Part shown: in pieces, positions 10,148-20,306 of the stretch
Layout of the letters: every line of letters begins with the position of its first letter
Numbering within the stretch: the stretch's first letter is position 1
NCBI RefSeq assembly: GCF_000715075.1
Contig: NC_134085.1
Location: 151,618,178 to 151,682,177 of the forward strand
Source of the DNA: Nicotiana tabacum
Taxonomy: Eukaryota; Streptophyta; Magnoliopsida; Solanales; Solanaceae
Length of the DNA stretch: 64,000 nt
Direction of reading: 5' to 3'
The notes under the pieces: generated by a model
Told to the model about the DNA's origin: nothing
Databases searched by the model: none
Seen by the model: the letters and a program-made list of their open reading frames with translations, nothing else
Program-made: the position numbers and the translations under genes

Positions 10148-10192
10148 AACTACGTCAGTTTGATTCTCGCGGGGTGCGAGATACGTATGCAA
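10148..10192 (+). other. Stem-loop family 1, copy B1 (leader)
   Basis: CTACG (10150) faces CGTAT (10184); inner stem TCTCGC/GCGAGA with loop GGGGT. It lies about 200 bp before ORF1. Confidence 0.75.
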
Positions 10193-10389
10193 CCCTCATC
10201 GGGCTCAACTTATTTTTCAAAATATGGGTACAATCCAAAAGAACAAAAGTTTTAAATAGTCAAGGTGACATCATGCTTTTCAGAGACAACCAAATTTCGT
10301 TTTTTTTTAGAAAAGCAAAGGTGTGTCAATTTGGTATTTGAGTCCAATGAGTCTGGATCCTTGCTTAATCACCCCAATAAATATGCAGA

Positions 10390-12423
10390 ATGTGCATAAG
10401 TCCAAGTTTGCCAGTAACGGTTAGGAGCAAGATCCCTATGGAGGTGCGATTATGGTGGGAGGATCTGGAAAAGTCAGAGCAAGACAAGATCAAGCTACAC
10501 CTGGGAGGTCTGGTTAATTTATTGAATGTCCGGCCCCGATGCGACATCATCAAAGCTTTGGTTACATTTTGGGACCCGGCCCACAACGTATTCCGTTTCT
10601 CGGATTTTGAACTCACCCCAACCTTAGAAGAAATGGAGGGTTACATGGACGTCACCGAAGGTTTGAGACTCAAATACCTGATCGCTCCAAGAGCTGTGAA
10701 TTCACACAAATTCATGGATCTGTTGAAGATAAGCAAGGGAGTCCCATACGCTGAACTGGATAGAGGTTTTTCTACCCTACAATTCATATACCAGAGGTAC
10801 GGGAGCATAGGAGTATTTAATGATCCAGAAAGTGGTGTTTGCAGTAGGGGAAATCTGGTAAAGTGGAATGAGCATAGGCGGTTCGCTTTTATGGTGGCAT
10901 TTTTGGGCCTTGTGGTGTTTCCCCGAAAAGATAGAAATATCGATCTGAAAGTGGCTGGAGTCGTTAAGGTCCTGATTACCAACGATAAAAGCATCCTTGC
11001 TCCTATGGTAGTGTCAGAAATGTACCGAGCCCTCACGGCTTGTAAGGCCGGGACAGACTTCTTCGAGGGATGCAACTTGTTATTACAGATGTGGATGATC
11101 GAACACTTGTGTCACCATCCTCAGTATATGCGCTACATGTCTACAAATGGGGGCTGCATCGAGGGTTATAACCTAAGGGTTTCAGGCTTCCGATCACCGG
11201 GAGGGTTTGAAGAATGGATATCCTATCTCCGGGTCATCACCGCAGATCAAATAAACTGGACTTCGGGTTGGCTTTCTGTGGAAGAAATCATATACATGCC
11301 CGCCACTGGTCCTCACTTCCTCTTGATGGGACTCAGAGGTATTCAACCTTATGCCCCTTACAGGGTGATGAGGCAGTTAGGAAGATGTCAAGTAGTACAC
11401 CCGGACGAAGATCTCAGCACTTATGCAGTCGAGGTCAGCAGTGATGGCCAATTTCCTGAAAAGATAGTTCGTTGCATATGGAGTGAATGCCAGTACCTGA
11501 CAGCAAATACTCGGGTAGGTGATGTGTCTAGGGGTGAAGTCTCGCCGGCTTATCTCGCTTGGCATAACAAGAAGAACATTGTGGAACGGCCAACCAAACG
11601 GCCTCACCTCCAAGATTTTGTTGAGTCATCACAAGAACAATGGGACTGGCTCGCAAAAGAGGAAGGTTACCTGGTTGAAATCAGGAAGCTAAAGCGACAA
11701 GTTGAAAGGATTGTATTCGAAAACAACGTGCAAGTCGCCCAGGAGCAGGCTGAAAAAGACAAGCTAGCCCAAGAGAACCAAACCCTGAAGGCCCGCCTTC
11801 GCCAAGCCAGTAAGAATAACATCGACCAACAGAAGCATCGCTCCGACGAAAGATTGGTAGCCAGTTTGAGAAATCAGGTCATCCAGAACCAAGAAGAATT
11901 AGAACAATCAGAGGCTTGCATAGAAAGGATGAAGGTCAAATGGGCAAAAGGTACAACTGCCAGAAGGCAGCGTCTGCAGCAGGTCATCAGGGACTATGAA
12001 ATGAGCATCAAGATATTAAGAGAGACGAACTCCACTCTACATGATCGGATCATCAAACAAGCACGAGATGCCCAGGCCGACAAAAGGCATTGTTACGATG
12101 CAATGGCCTGCATGGAAAGACAAATGGAGTTGTTCCAGGATAGACTTGCCGACAATGCCCAAGCACTGGGATTGAAGAACCAACAAATCAGGCAGTTGTT
12201 CATTGAAAGGGATAACATTCGAGCAAGGATTGACGAAATCGGGCATTACATCTACCTGAAATGCCTGGCATGCGAGCAAACACCTCGGAAAACCCTCATT
12301 GTCTCCATCATGGGCTGCGTCCACCAGATTATGAACGAGTTGAAGAGCTTGCAAAGAGACCTTACACCTAGGTCCGCGAAAGGGCCGAAAGATGCCTCGT
12401 GGGTCCCTAAGTTGGAAAATTAG
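10390..12423 (+). CDS. ORF1 protein of element B (Ogre-specific, unknown function)
   Basis: 677 residues, uninterrupted, the best-preserved ORF1 in the window. ORF1 upstream of gag is a hallmark of Ogre elements and has no proven role. Residues ~10-330 form a globular part with WWEDL, FWDPAHNVFRFSDFEL and TPTLEEM near the start; this resembles the plant DUF7745 or mobile-domain-like proteins (recalled, not searched). Residues ~425-640 are rich in E, K, Q and R with heptad-like spacing (repeated KLAQEN, LKARLRQ), probably a coiled coil. The ATG at 10390 precedes the conserved region; A starts similarly and C and D have ATG at the matching place. A possible role in assembly or chromatin targeting is inference. 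Stop TAG at 12421. Confidence 0.85.
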   Translation: MCISPSLPVTVRSKIPMEVRLWWEDLEKSEQDKIKLHLGGLVNLLNVRPRCDIIKALVTFWDPAHNVFRFSDFELTPTLEEMEGYMDVTEGLRLKYLIAPRAVNSHKFMDLLKISKGVPYAELDRGFSTLQFIYQRYGSIGVFNDPESGVCSRGNLVKWNEHRRFAFMVAFLGLVVFPRKDRNIDLKVAGVVKVLITNDKSILAPMVVSEMYRALTACKAGTDFFEGCNLLLQMWMIEHLCHHPQYMRYMSTNGGCIEGYNLRVSGFRSPGGFEEWISYLRVITADQINWTSGWLSVEEIIYMPATGPHFLLMGLRGIQPYAPYRVMRQLGRCQVVHPDEDLSTYAVEVSSDGQFPEKIVRCIWSECQYLTANTRVGDVSRGEVSPAYLAWHNKKNIVERPTKRPHLQDFVESSQEQWDWLAKEEGYLVEIRKLKRQVERIVFENNVQVAQEQAEKDKLAQENQTLKARLRQASKNNIDQQKHRSDERLVASLRNQVIQNQEELEQSEACIERMKVKWAKGTTARRQRLQQVIRDYEMSIKILRETNSTLHDRIIKQARDAQADKRHCYDAMACMERQMELFQDRLADNAQALGLKNQQIRQLFIERDNIRARIDEIGHYIYLKCLACEQTPRKTLIVSIMGCVHQIMNELKSLQRDLTPRSAKGPKDASWVPKLEN

Positions 12424-12969
12424 TCTTTGGTCGAGTCCTGTTCGTTTGGTTTTGTTGTTTTCCCATATGTTGTTTTCTTTTCTTCAAACCAAGTTTAAAA
12501 CCGTGGAGTCTGTACTGTTGCTATTTTTGTTTGAAGCAATGTGTAATAGCAAATTTTGATAATGAAATTAAGTGACTCTGGAAGAATTTCTATGTGTCTT
12601 TACTTTGAGGCAGAACTACGCCTGGTCTGATTCACGCGGGGACGTGATACGTAGGCAATCCCCATAAGATTCGACCACTTTTAATAAAGAAAGAAAAGAA
12701 AATACAAAATAAAATAAAACACAGGGTTTCCCAAAGTACTTTAAAAAGGGACGAATGAGAAAACCGGGATGACGCATGTTGTTTGAAGCAAAGCATGTAG
12801 AAACGGTTAACTGCCTAGGTGCATTGCATCCTCTATGTGTTATGATCAAATCTGTTAAACTCTAACGCTAACAAAGTTTGTTGTTGTCTGATCCAGACAA
12901 GTTAGTTGTTAAAGAACTCTGGCAACACACTCATACCAAACCAAATCCAAAGGACCGGTAGCAACAAGC
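12424..12969 (+). other. Spacer between ORF1 and gag of B
   Basis: Noncoding, with stem-loop copy B2 (12614-12656) followed by an A/G-rich tract (about 12675-12720). The same arrangement is in A (34753-35325) and D (55368-56099). No splice or frameshift signal obvious to me. Confidence 0.7.
12614..12656 (+). other. Stem-loop family 1, copy B2 (ORF1-gag spacer)
   Basis: CTACG (12616) pairs with CGTAG (12650); inner stem TCACG/CGTGA, loop CGGGGA. Fully paired. Confidence 0.8.
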
Positions 12970-14865
12970 ATGACTACTTCGGAAAATAGCAATGAGGAAG
13001 AAAGGCCGATGAGCCAGTTGTTAAAAGAAGAAATGGAAAAGATTGAAAGGATGGGACTAGAGATGAATGCAATGCAGCTAGCCATAGCCAAAACACAAAA
13101 GAACCCTGAAACACTGGGACACATGCCAGAATACCCTCACTCCGGCCCTTCCACAAGCCGCCCAAATCCCCTTTATCATCAAGAAAGAAGCCCTCATGAT
13201 TCCCAAGCTCCACCACCCCATCAACCTCTCCAAACGCCCAATATTCCCATTTTTGTGGGACCAACATCAGCCCCTTTGCAAAGAACGACCAGTGAGCCAT
13301 TCTTTCAGGCTCACGATACACAATACTATCCCCCTGAGCCTACATTCCATGCACCCGAGCCACAAGCTTACAATCCACATTTGGAAGTGCCGGCAGAGAT
13401 TGAAAAGCCGGCTAAGGCCCCTGAACAGGAAGAAGTATTGAGAAAGTTCAAAAGCCTGGAGCAGTCCTTCAGGAACTTGCACGGACTGAGCAACCAAGTC
13501 AGCGTGGCATACAAAGATCTGTGCCATTTCCCAGACGTCCAACTCCCGGCTGGGTTCAAGATGCCTAAGTTTGATTTATATGAAGGGCACGGTGATCCCA
13601 TGGCACATTTGCGGGGATTCTGTAGCAAAATGAGAGGGGCAGGCAGCAAGGATGAGCTGCTGATAGCTTATTTCGGCCAAAGTCTGAGCGGATCTGCACT
13701 AGAATGGTATACCAGGCAGGATTCCAGTAGGTGGTATACTTCGGATGATCTGGCGCAGGCTTTCGCAGGTCATTTCCAGTACAATCTTGAGATAGTCCCT
13801 GACTGTCTCACATTATTAAGAACTGGGAAGAAACCCGGGGAAAGTTTCCGCGAGTTCGGGTTCCGCTGGAGAGAACAAGCAGCTAGAGTCGATCCTCCCA
13901 TGAGAGAGGGAGAGATGGTGGATTATTTCTTGCAAACATTGGATCCAACCTACTTTGGTCACTTGGTGACAACGGTTGGAAAATCTTTCAACGAGGTGGT
14001 CAAGATAGGGGTCATGATAGAAGAAGGTCTGAGGTCTGACAAAATCTTAAACTATTCAGCACTCAAGGCCACAACCCAGGCTATTCAAAGCGGCACGGGA
14101 GGTGCGCTGAGAAGAAAGAAAGAAGAGGTTGCCACGATCGAGGCAGGCAGTTGGTCCAGGGCTATCAGGCCGCACTACAACCAACCCAGACCTCACAGGT
14201 CAAACTACCCATACAACCCACCGCAAAATTTCTATCCACTTCAGGAACTACATTGTTCTGTACACCAGGCCCAAACATACACTCAACCTCCGGTTCGCCC
14301 GCAATGGCGCACGCCGGTTCCCCAGAACATATATACGCCACCACAAAACACCTACCCTCCACCAAGGGCGTATAGAAACCCTCCAGGGGCAGGCAATCGG
14401 GGAAATCCAGATGCTAGGAATGACAGGTTGCGAAAACAGAGAACTTTCACAGAGTTGGGGGAAACCTACACCGTTTTGTTCCACAAGCTGAGGCAATTGG
14501 GTTTGGTTAGCCCTGTCCAGACTCGAGAACCGAATCCCCCACCTCAGAATTTGGATCGATCAATAAGTTGCGAATACTGCTCAGGGATGCTTGGGCATGA
14601 CACCGAGAAGTGTTGGAAGTTAAGGTATGCCATACAGGATCTTATCGACACCAATAAGATCGAGGTCCAGACACCAGAAGCTCCTAACATCAACCAAAAC
14701 CCACTACCAGCGCACCACGAGACTCACATGATTGAGTTGGTGTATGAGGGAGGAGAGTTGAAAAACCCCTCACAAACAGTGATGATGATCCAGGCCGCCC
14801 CGAAAGAAGTCTCAACCAGCGGGGAACGAGGGTACAGTCATAGGAAGGGAGCGTCAAGCCAGTAA
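12970..14865 (+). CDS. gag: Gag polyprotein of element B
   Basis: 631 residues. Gag forms the particle that encloses the RNA. N-terminal part is Met/Glu-rich, then Pro-rich (60-140), a short helical region (~150-170), and the retrotransposon gag domain (~195-330) from MPKFDLYEGHGDPMAHL through ALEWYTRQDSSRW to the REFGFRWREQ region. A Pro/Tyr/Asn-rich linker follows (~395-480), then a zinc knuckle CEYC..GHDTEKC (~534-548) with spacing CX2CX5HX4C, one residue longer than the classical knuckle. The ORF stops at 14865, one base into the ATG of the next frame. Comparison with A and D, where gag and protease share a frame, says this is a secondary indel in B, near 14800-14860, and not a designed overlap. 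Confidence 0.9.
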   Translation: MTTSENSNEEERPMSQLLKEEMEKIERMGLEMNAMQLAIAKTQKNPETLGHMPEYPHSGPSTSRPNPLYHQERSPHDSQAPPPHQPLQTPNIPIFVGPTSAPLQRTTSEPFFQAHDTQYYPPEPTFHAPEPQAYNPHLEVPAEIEKPAKAPEQEEVLRKFKSLEQSFRNLHGLSNQVSVAYKDLCHFPDVQLPAGFKMPKFDLYEGHGDPMAHLRGFCSKMRGAGSKDELLIAYFGQSLSGSALEWYTRQDSSRWYTSDDLAQAFAGHFQYNLEIVPDCLTLLRTGKKPGESFREFGFRWREQAARVDPPMREGEMVDYFLQTLDPTYFGHLVTTVGKSFNEVVKIGVMIEEGLRSDKILNYSALKATTQAIQSGTGGALRRKKEEVATIEAGSWSRAIRPHYNQPRPHRSNYPYNPPQNFYPLQELHCSVHQAQTYTQPPVRPQWRTPVPQNIYTPPQNTYPPPRAYRNPPGAGNRGNPDARNDRLRKQRTFTELGETYTVLFHKLRQLGLVSPVQTREPNPPPQNLDRSISCEYCSGMLGHDTEKCWKLRYAIQDLIDTNKIEVQTPEAPNINQNPLPAHHETHMIELVYEGGELKNPSQTVMMIQAAPKEVSTSGERGYSHRKGASSQ

Positions 14866-16427
14866 TGATATTGGGAAAGAGTCCATCCACCATAACAAGC
14901 GAACCTGAGCCAAGCAAGTTGGTAATATCAGGGATTCCGCCCGCACCCGCAGTTGTGTTGAAGGGGGCATATAGAGAACTGGTCAACATAAAGCCCGTAG
15001 TCCAACTGCCAATGATTGATAGCAAGGCTGTGCCTTGGAAATATGAAAAGGCGGTGGTGATGTACAAAGGAAAACAGGTGGAACAAGTCAGTTGTGAAGC
15101 GCAAGGGCTAACTCGATCAGGTCGATGTTTTGCTCCGGTAGAGCTAAGAAGAACCAACCCAGTTGTAACCAAGAAACCTGTGTCCGAAGAAGAGGCTGAA
15201 GAGTTCCTGAGGAAGATGAAAGTACAAGACTATTCTGTGGTCGAACAGCTGAGAAAAACATCGGCCCAGATCTCACTGTTGTCATTACTGATCCATTCTG
15301 AGGAGCATCGTCGGGCCCTGTTGAAGATATTGAACGAAGCTCATGTACCCAATGATATTTCTGTAAACCACCTGGAAACCATTGCCAACAAGATTTTCGA
15401 GGTGAATATGGTAACGTTCTCAGATGATGACCTACCGACGGAAGGTATGAAGCATAATAAAGCTTTATACCTGGTTGTCAAATGTGAAGACTCGGTGGTA
15501 ACTCGAGTATTGGTGGATAACGGCTCAAGCGCCAATATTTGTCCATTATCCACTCTGGACCAGTTAAAGATCGACCGCGGAAGAATCCGCAAGAATAGCA
15601 TCTATGTCCGAGGGTTCGACGGAAACGGAACAACTACTGTGGGGGATGTTGTACTTGAACTGACCATTGGTCCAGTCTTGTTCACCATGGAATTCCAGGT
15701 GTTAGATGCCACAGTATCTTATAACCTGCTGTTAGGACGACCATGGATTCATGCAGCCAAAGCGGTGCCCTCCACCCTACATCAGATGGTGAAGTTTGAG
15801 TGGGAAAGACAAGAGGTCGTGTTACACGGCGAGGATACAACGTGCACCATGGGCGGAGCCATTGTACCTTTCATAGAGACCGCTGATGACAAAGGTCCTT
15901 GGGTCTACCAGATTTTCGATACAGGGTCGGCCAACAAAATTTCTGAAGGAGAAATCATCCCGCACCCTAGGGTAGCTGCCGCAACAGTCATGATGGTCTC
16001 AGAAATGCTGGGTAATGGATTTGTGCCAGGAAAAGGCCTGGGAGTCGAGCTTCAAGGGATTGTCCAACCTGTCTCCCTTCCTAAAAATCTGGAAACTTTC
16101 GGGTTGGGGTTCAAACCAACCGCAGCAGATAGGAAGCAAGCGCGAAAAATGAAGAAGAAGGTTTGGTTTCTGCCCAAACCAGTGCCACGTCTCTCAAGGT
16201 CTTTTGTCAAAGCAAGTGCCAGGGGGTCACCGGTCCCGAAGATTCTAGGACCATTGATCGGTATAAATGAGGACCTGAATCAGAGTTTTGAGAGGCTATT
16301 CGCTGATGTCAGTATGGTGGAAGCTGGAGAAGGTTCCAGCGGAACAGAGATACAGTTTGTGGGGCCTGAGGCCAAGACCAACAATTGGACAGTTACTCCT
16401 CTTCCTGTCCGAGGGGAGTCTTGGTAG
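14865..16427 (+). CDS. pro: Protease region with G-patch-like segment, element B
   Basis: 520 residues, open to the TAG at 16425. Retropepsin-like aspartic protease: VLVDNGSSANICPLSTL (~213-229) has the D-x-G-S-S active site, with Asn where Thr or Ser is usual, and LLLGRPWIH (~288) is the second conserved strand. The preceding part (~95-190) is a conserved helical linker (EEEAEEFLRKMK). Residues ~375-400 (EMLGNGFVPGKGLG) look like a G-patch, known from some retroviral proteases as an RNA-binding tail. The last codons are removed or changed if the intron at 16424 is spliced, which fuses this frame to reverse transcriptase. The apparent ATG start reflects a frameshift from gag and is probably not a true initiation site. 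Confidence 0.88.
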   Translation: MILGKSPSTITSEPEPSKLVISGIPPAPAVVLKGAYRELVNIKPVVQLPMIDSKAVPWKYEKAVVMYKGKQVEQVSCEAQGLTRSGRCFAPVELRRTNPVVTKKPVSEEEAEEFLRKMKVQDYSVVEQLRKTSAQISLLSLLIHSEEHRRALLKILNEAHVPNDISVNHLETIANKIFEVNMVTFSDDDLPTEGMKHNKALYLVVKCEDSVVTRVLVDNGSSANICPLSTLDQLKIDRGRIRKNSIYVRGFDGNGTTTVGDVVLELTIGPVLFTMEFQVLDATVSYNLLLGRPWIHAAKAVPSTLHQMVKFEWERQEVVLHGEDTTCTMGGAIVPFIETADDKGPWVYQIFDTGSANKISEGEIIPHPRVAAATVMMVSEMLGNGFVPGKGLGVELQGIVQPVSLPKNLETFGLGFKPTAADRKQARKMKKKVWFLPKPVPRLSRSFVKASARGSPVPKILGPLIGINEDLNQSFERLFADVSMVEAGEGSSGTEIQFVGPEAKTNNWTVTPLPVRGESW

Positions 16428-16598
16428 TAGGCTTTGATTTATGTTTTGTTTGTTTGTTTGTTCGGATTATTCAAGGGTGTAATCCAAATTTTACTTTCGT
16501 TTTTGTAAAAGCGTGAAGCCTTTTATCCCGCAAGTTTAATAAAGTTCTTTTCTTTTGTCCCATTTTAATTTTGTTTTGTTCTTTTCTTTCTGAAACAG
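16424..16598 (+). other. Ogre-type intron between protease and RT, element B
   Basis: GT at 16424 lies within the TGG-TAG end of protease; AG at 16597-16598 follows a pyrimidine-rich stretch (TTTCTTTCTGAAACAG). Removing 175 nt joins TG to T of the next exon and keeps the frame open into ATGGCATGC and RT. Matching introns: A 31008-31219 (minus), D 59632-59814. An intron here is established for Ogre elements; these boundaries are predicted. Confidence 0.8.
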
Positions 16599-17382
16599 TT
16601 CTCTTTTTACTGGTTCTAATGACATGGCATGCACAGCAGATCTTCGACCTAGTCTAATAAATCAATCTGAATCCGACTCAATGATGCAAGAGGTCGTTTG
16701 TGATGATGGATCTGAATGTGACGAAGGTGAAGCCTTCGAAGAGATAAACCGAGAACTGTGCCAATTTGAAGAGAAACCCAAGCCTAACCTAAGTGACACT
16801 GAGGCTGTGAATCTAGGAGATGCTGATAACGTCCAAGAGACCAAAATTAGCATCCACATTGAGCCAAATCTCAGGGAAGAATTGATCAAAACCCTCATGG
16901 AATTCAAAGATGTTTTTGCATGGTCATATGACGATATGCCTGGATTAAGCACCAATTTAGTGGTTCAGAAATTGCCCACTGACCCGGCATACCCTCCGGT
17001 CAAGCAAAAACTAAGGAAATTTAAAACAGAAATGAGTGTAAAGATCAAAGAAGAAGTGGTTAAGCAGTTACAGGCGAAGGTGATTCGGGTCACTCGATAT
17101 CCCGAGTGGTTGGCCAATGTGGTACCAGTCCCAAAGAAGGATGGAAAAATCAGGGTGTGCGTTGACTACCGCAACCTCAACAAAGCAAGTCCCATGGACA
17201 ATTTTCCATTGCCCAACATCCATATCTTGATCGATAATTGCGCTGGGCGCGAGTACGGGTCCTTTGTAGATTGCTATGAGGGTTATCATCAGGTCCTAAT
17301 GGATGAGGAGGATGCAGAAAAGACAGCGTTTATTACGCTATGGGGAACCTACTGCTATCGGGTAATGCCATTCTTTAACTGA
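16599..17382 (+). pseudogene. Reverse transcriptase N-terminal part, truncated, element B
   Basis: Open from the predicted exon start through ATG 16624 to TGA at 17380. It encodes the acidic linker, the KLPTDPAYPPVKQKLRKF region, VPKKDGKIRVCVDYRNLN, and SFVDCYEGYHQV (first catalytic Asp). After RVMPF the sequence jumps: the following DNA encodes LTVLENSF, which in A lies about 175 codons downstream. So the palm and thumb with YVDD are deleted (about 525 bp), with a few filler bases (TTTAA) and a frameshift. RT copies RNA into DNA; this copy cannot. Confidence 0.93.
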
Positions 17383-18107
17383 CGGTCTTGGAAAATTCAT
17401 TTGGTTGTGTACTGGGGCAACATGATGACACAGGAAGGAAGGAGCAGGCCATCTACTATCTTAGCAAGAAATTCACAGTGCATGAGGTCAAGTACACTCA
17501 ACTCGAGAAAACATGTTGCGCCCTAACTTGGGTAGCTCAGAAGTTGAAACACTACCTGTCTTCGTATACTACTTATCTCATATCCCGTTTGGACCCATTG
17601 AAGTATATCTTTCAGAAACCTATGCCCACGGGAAGGTTGGCAAAATGGCAAATTCTGCTCACAGAGTTTGATATCGTCTATGTAACGAGGACGGCCATGA
17701 AAGCCCGGGCGCTGGCAGACCATTTGGCAGAGAATCCCGTAGATGAAAAATACGAGCCCTTAAGAACGTATTTTCCTGACGAAGAGGTAATGCATACAAA
17801 TGAGTTGGAATTACCTGAGGAACCGGGTTGGAAGCTTTTCTTCGATGGATCTGCAAACGCGAAAGGGGTTGGAATAGGAGCAGTACTCATTTCTGAAACA
17901 GGACGGCATTATCCTGTTACGGCTCAACTACGCTTCTATTGCACCAACAATATGGCCGAATATGAGGCTTGCATTCTGGGTCTGCGCTTGGCTACTGACA
18001 TGGATGTCCTAGACGTCTTGGTCTTGGGAGACTCGGACCTCTTGGTACATCAAATTCAGGGTGAATGGGAAACACGAGATCTAAAACTCATACCATACGG
18101 ATAATGC
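17383..18107 (+). pseudogene. RNase H and start of second RNase H, element B
   Basis: Continues after the RT deletion in another frame. First domain: RT-linked RNase H (SFGCVLGQHDDTG, KEQAIYYLSKKF, LEKTCCALTWVAQKL, then LISRLDPLKYIF). A linker (ALADHLAENPVDEKYEP) leads to the second, aRNH-type domain typical of the Tat group: LFFDGSANAKGVGIGAVL (Asp), NNMAEYEACILGL (Glu), GDSDLLVHQIQGEW (Asp). A stop, TAA at 18102-18104, then breaks the frame just before QCLHDL-like sequence; reading continues in the same frame at 18108. RNase H removes RNA from RNA-DNA hybrid during reverse transcription. Confidence 0.9.
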
Positions 18108-19556
18108 TTGCATGATCTGAGCAAGCAATTTCGATCGGTGAAGTTCAAACACATCCCGAGAGTTCACAATGAGGTTGCGGATGCCTTGGTCACCTTAGCA
18201 TCAATGCTGCACCACCCTGACAAAATGTATGTTGATCCTCTACACATCCAGGTCCGCGATCAGCACGCCTACTGCAATGCCATAGAAGAAGAAGCCGATG
18301 GAGAACCCTGGTTTCATGATACCAAGGAATACCTCAGAATGGGGATATATCTAGAACATGCCAGTGGAGACCAAAAAATAGCCCTTCGGCGTTTGTCGAA
18401 TTGTTTCTTCCTCAGCGGAGGAGTATTGTACAAAAAAACCCCGGATTTGGGATTGTTGAGATGCATAGATGCCAGTCAAGCAACGACGATTATGGCAGAG
18501 GTACATGCTGGAGTTTGTGGGCCACACATGAGCGGATATGTATTGGCAAGAAAGATCCTTCGAACAGGGTGTTATTGGCTCACCATGGAACATGACTGTA
18601 TCGCTTTCATAAGAAAATGCCATCAGTGCCAGATACATGGAGATCTGATTCATTCTCCGCCAACAGAGTTACATACGATGTCAGCACCCTGGCCATTTGT
18701 AGCATGGGGCATGGATGTCATTGGACCTATCGAACCAGCAGCATCCAACGGCCATAGATTCATTCTAGTGACCATTGATTACTTCACCAAATGGGTTGAG
18801 GCTAAAACCTTCAAGTCAGTAACTAAAAAGACAGTGGTGGATTTTGTGCATTCCCATATCATCTACAGATTTGGGATCCCAAAAGTGATCATCACGGATA
18901 ATGGTGCGAATCTTTATAACAGCCTGATGAGAGAGGTATGCCAACAATTCATGATTACACACCGCAATTCCACGAGAGAACCTTCACAGGCAATGATATG
19001 GGTCGAAGCAGCCAATAAGAATATCAAGAAGATACTGTGAAAGATGGTGGAAGGGTCCAGACAATGTCACGAGAGATTACCCTTTGCTTTGTTGGGTTAC
19101 CGCACTAACGTCCGAACTTCCATAGGCACAACTCCTTATTTGTTGGTTTACGGAACCGAGGCCGTAATACCAGCAGATGTCGAAATTCCGTCCCTCCGAA
19201 TTGTCGCTGAAGCCGGGATTAATGATGATGAATGGGTCAAAGCTCGATTGGAACAGTTGAGCTTGATAGATGAGAAAAGATTGGCAGCAGTGTGCCATGG
19301 TCAGCTATACCAAAAGAGAATGGCGAGAACATATAATAAGAAGGTGCGCCCCAGGAAGTTTGAAGTAGGGCAGCAGGTATTGAAGAAGATCCTCCCACAT
19401 CAGGTCGAGGCAAAAGGCAAATTCGCCCCAAATTGGCAAGGGCCTTATATCATGACCAGAGTATTGTCCAACGGTGCTTTGTGTTTGACAGATGTCGAAG
19501 GTAGATGTGTCGACATGGCTATCAATTCAGATGCAGTCAAGAGATATTATGCGTAA
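18108..19556 (+). pseudogene. End of second RNase H and integrase, element B
   Basis: The first ~40 residues finish aRNH (HIPRVHNEVADALVTLASM, last acidic residue). Integrase follows: a zinc-binding HHCC region (HAGVCGPHMSGYV ... CHQCQIHGD), catalytic core with Asp in WGMDVIGPI, Asp in ITDNGANL and Glu in VEAANKN, and the C-terminal part to KRYYA. Damage: nine residues before the catalytic Glu differ from A and D although length is kept, which suggests two compensating indels near 18975-19005; and a TGA at 19038 where A and D encode Arg. The second open part is 19044-19556. Stop TAA 19554. Confidence 0.92.
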
Positions 19557-20306
19557 TTTCTTTAATTATGGCAAGTTTTGGTTTATATGTTTGTATTTGG
19601 CATTTATTGGATAATGAGATGACAGAGGCAATTCTTTCTTCTATCCAAACACTTTTTAACCCTTGCTTCCCCCTTTGAGCCTTAAGTTATTCTTTCATAC
19701 CCCTCTTTTGGAATCACTAATGGAAAAGACATGAAAAAAAAGAGAAAAGAAAAGAAAAAGAAAAATGAAAAGAAGGAAAAAGAAAAAAGGAAGATAAAAT
19801 CATAAGAAATACAAAACCGTGGGAACTACGTTTGACCTGATTCCTCGAAGAGGATACGTAGGCGCCTCACGGCTCGGTCATAGTGTGCATCATAGTGAAT
19901 ATAGGATGCATAATGTATATAGTATGCATAATAGGCATAGTGTGCGTAACGCACATAGCTCAACATAAGTATAAAAAAATAAATTCCCCAAGCAAGAAAA
20001 CTGGGGCAGAGGTTATGTTTTAAGTTCCAACAAAGGTTTGATTCCAAAAGTTGTAGCACATCACCCATCAAATTATTTTCATTTTTATAGCCTTTCTTTA
20101 ACCCCACATCAAAACCAACATCAACGTCCAAAAGACCTCCCGATCAATGTCCAAGAGATGCCAAGTCAGGCAAATAAGGCCGATAATAATACACCGATCC
20201 CCAGCAAAGAAGAGGATCATAAGACTGGGAATGAATTGATGGTCAAAGGAATCTCCAGAAGAGAGGGTCGTATCTACAACACCCCGATTCCTCGAAAGAA
20301 GTAAAA
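19557..20306 (+). other. 3' UTR of B, first part
   Basis: No gene. Contains a purine-rich tract (19730-19798), stem-loop copy B3 (19824-19863), TA-rich words repeated around 19875-19970 (CATAGT/GCATAAT-like), and a segment with AAACTGGGGCAGA also found after integrase in D (about 63741). Confidence 0.75.
19824..19863 (+). other. Stem-loop family 1, copy B3 (after integrase)
   Basis: CTACG (19826) pairs with CGTAG (19857); inner stem TCCTC/GAGGA with loop GAA. Fully paired. Confidence 0.8.

Larger units (their letters stand above)
9326..10389 (+). other. 5' leader of element B
   Basis: Noncoding. Holds the primer site (9330), a block strongly conserved in all four elements (9734-9848) and stem-loop family 1 copy B1 (10148-10192) after an A/T-rich tract. 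Open frames are short and unconserved. Confidence 0.8.

Noticed and set aside
14861..14868. TAATG stop-start coupling between gag and protease in B
   Set aside because: In A and D gag and protease share one frame; the B arrangement is best explained by an indel shortly upstream.
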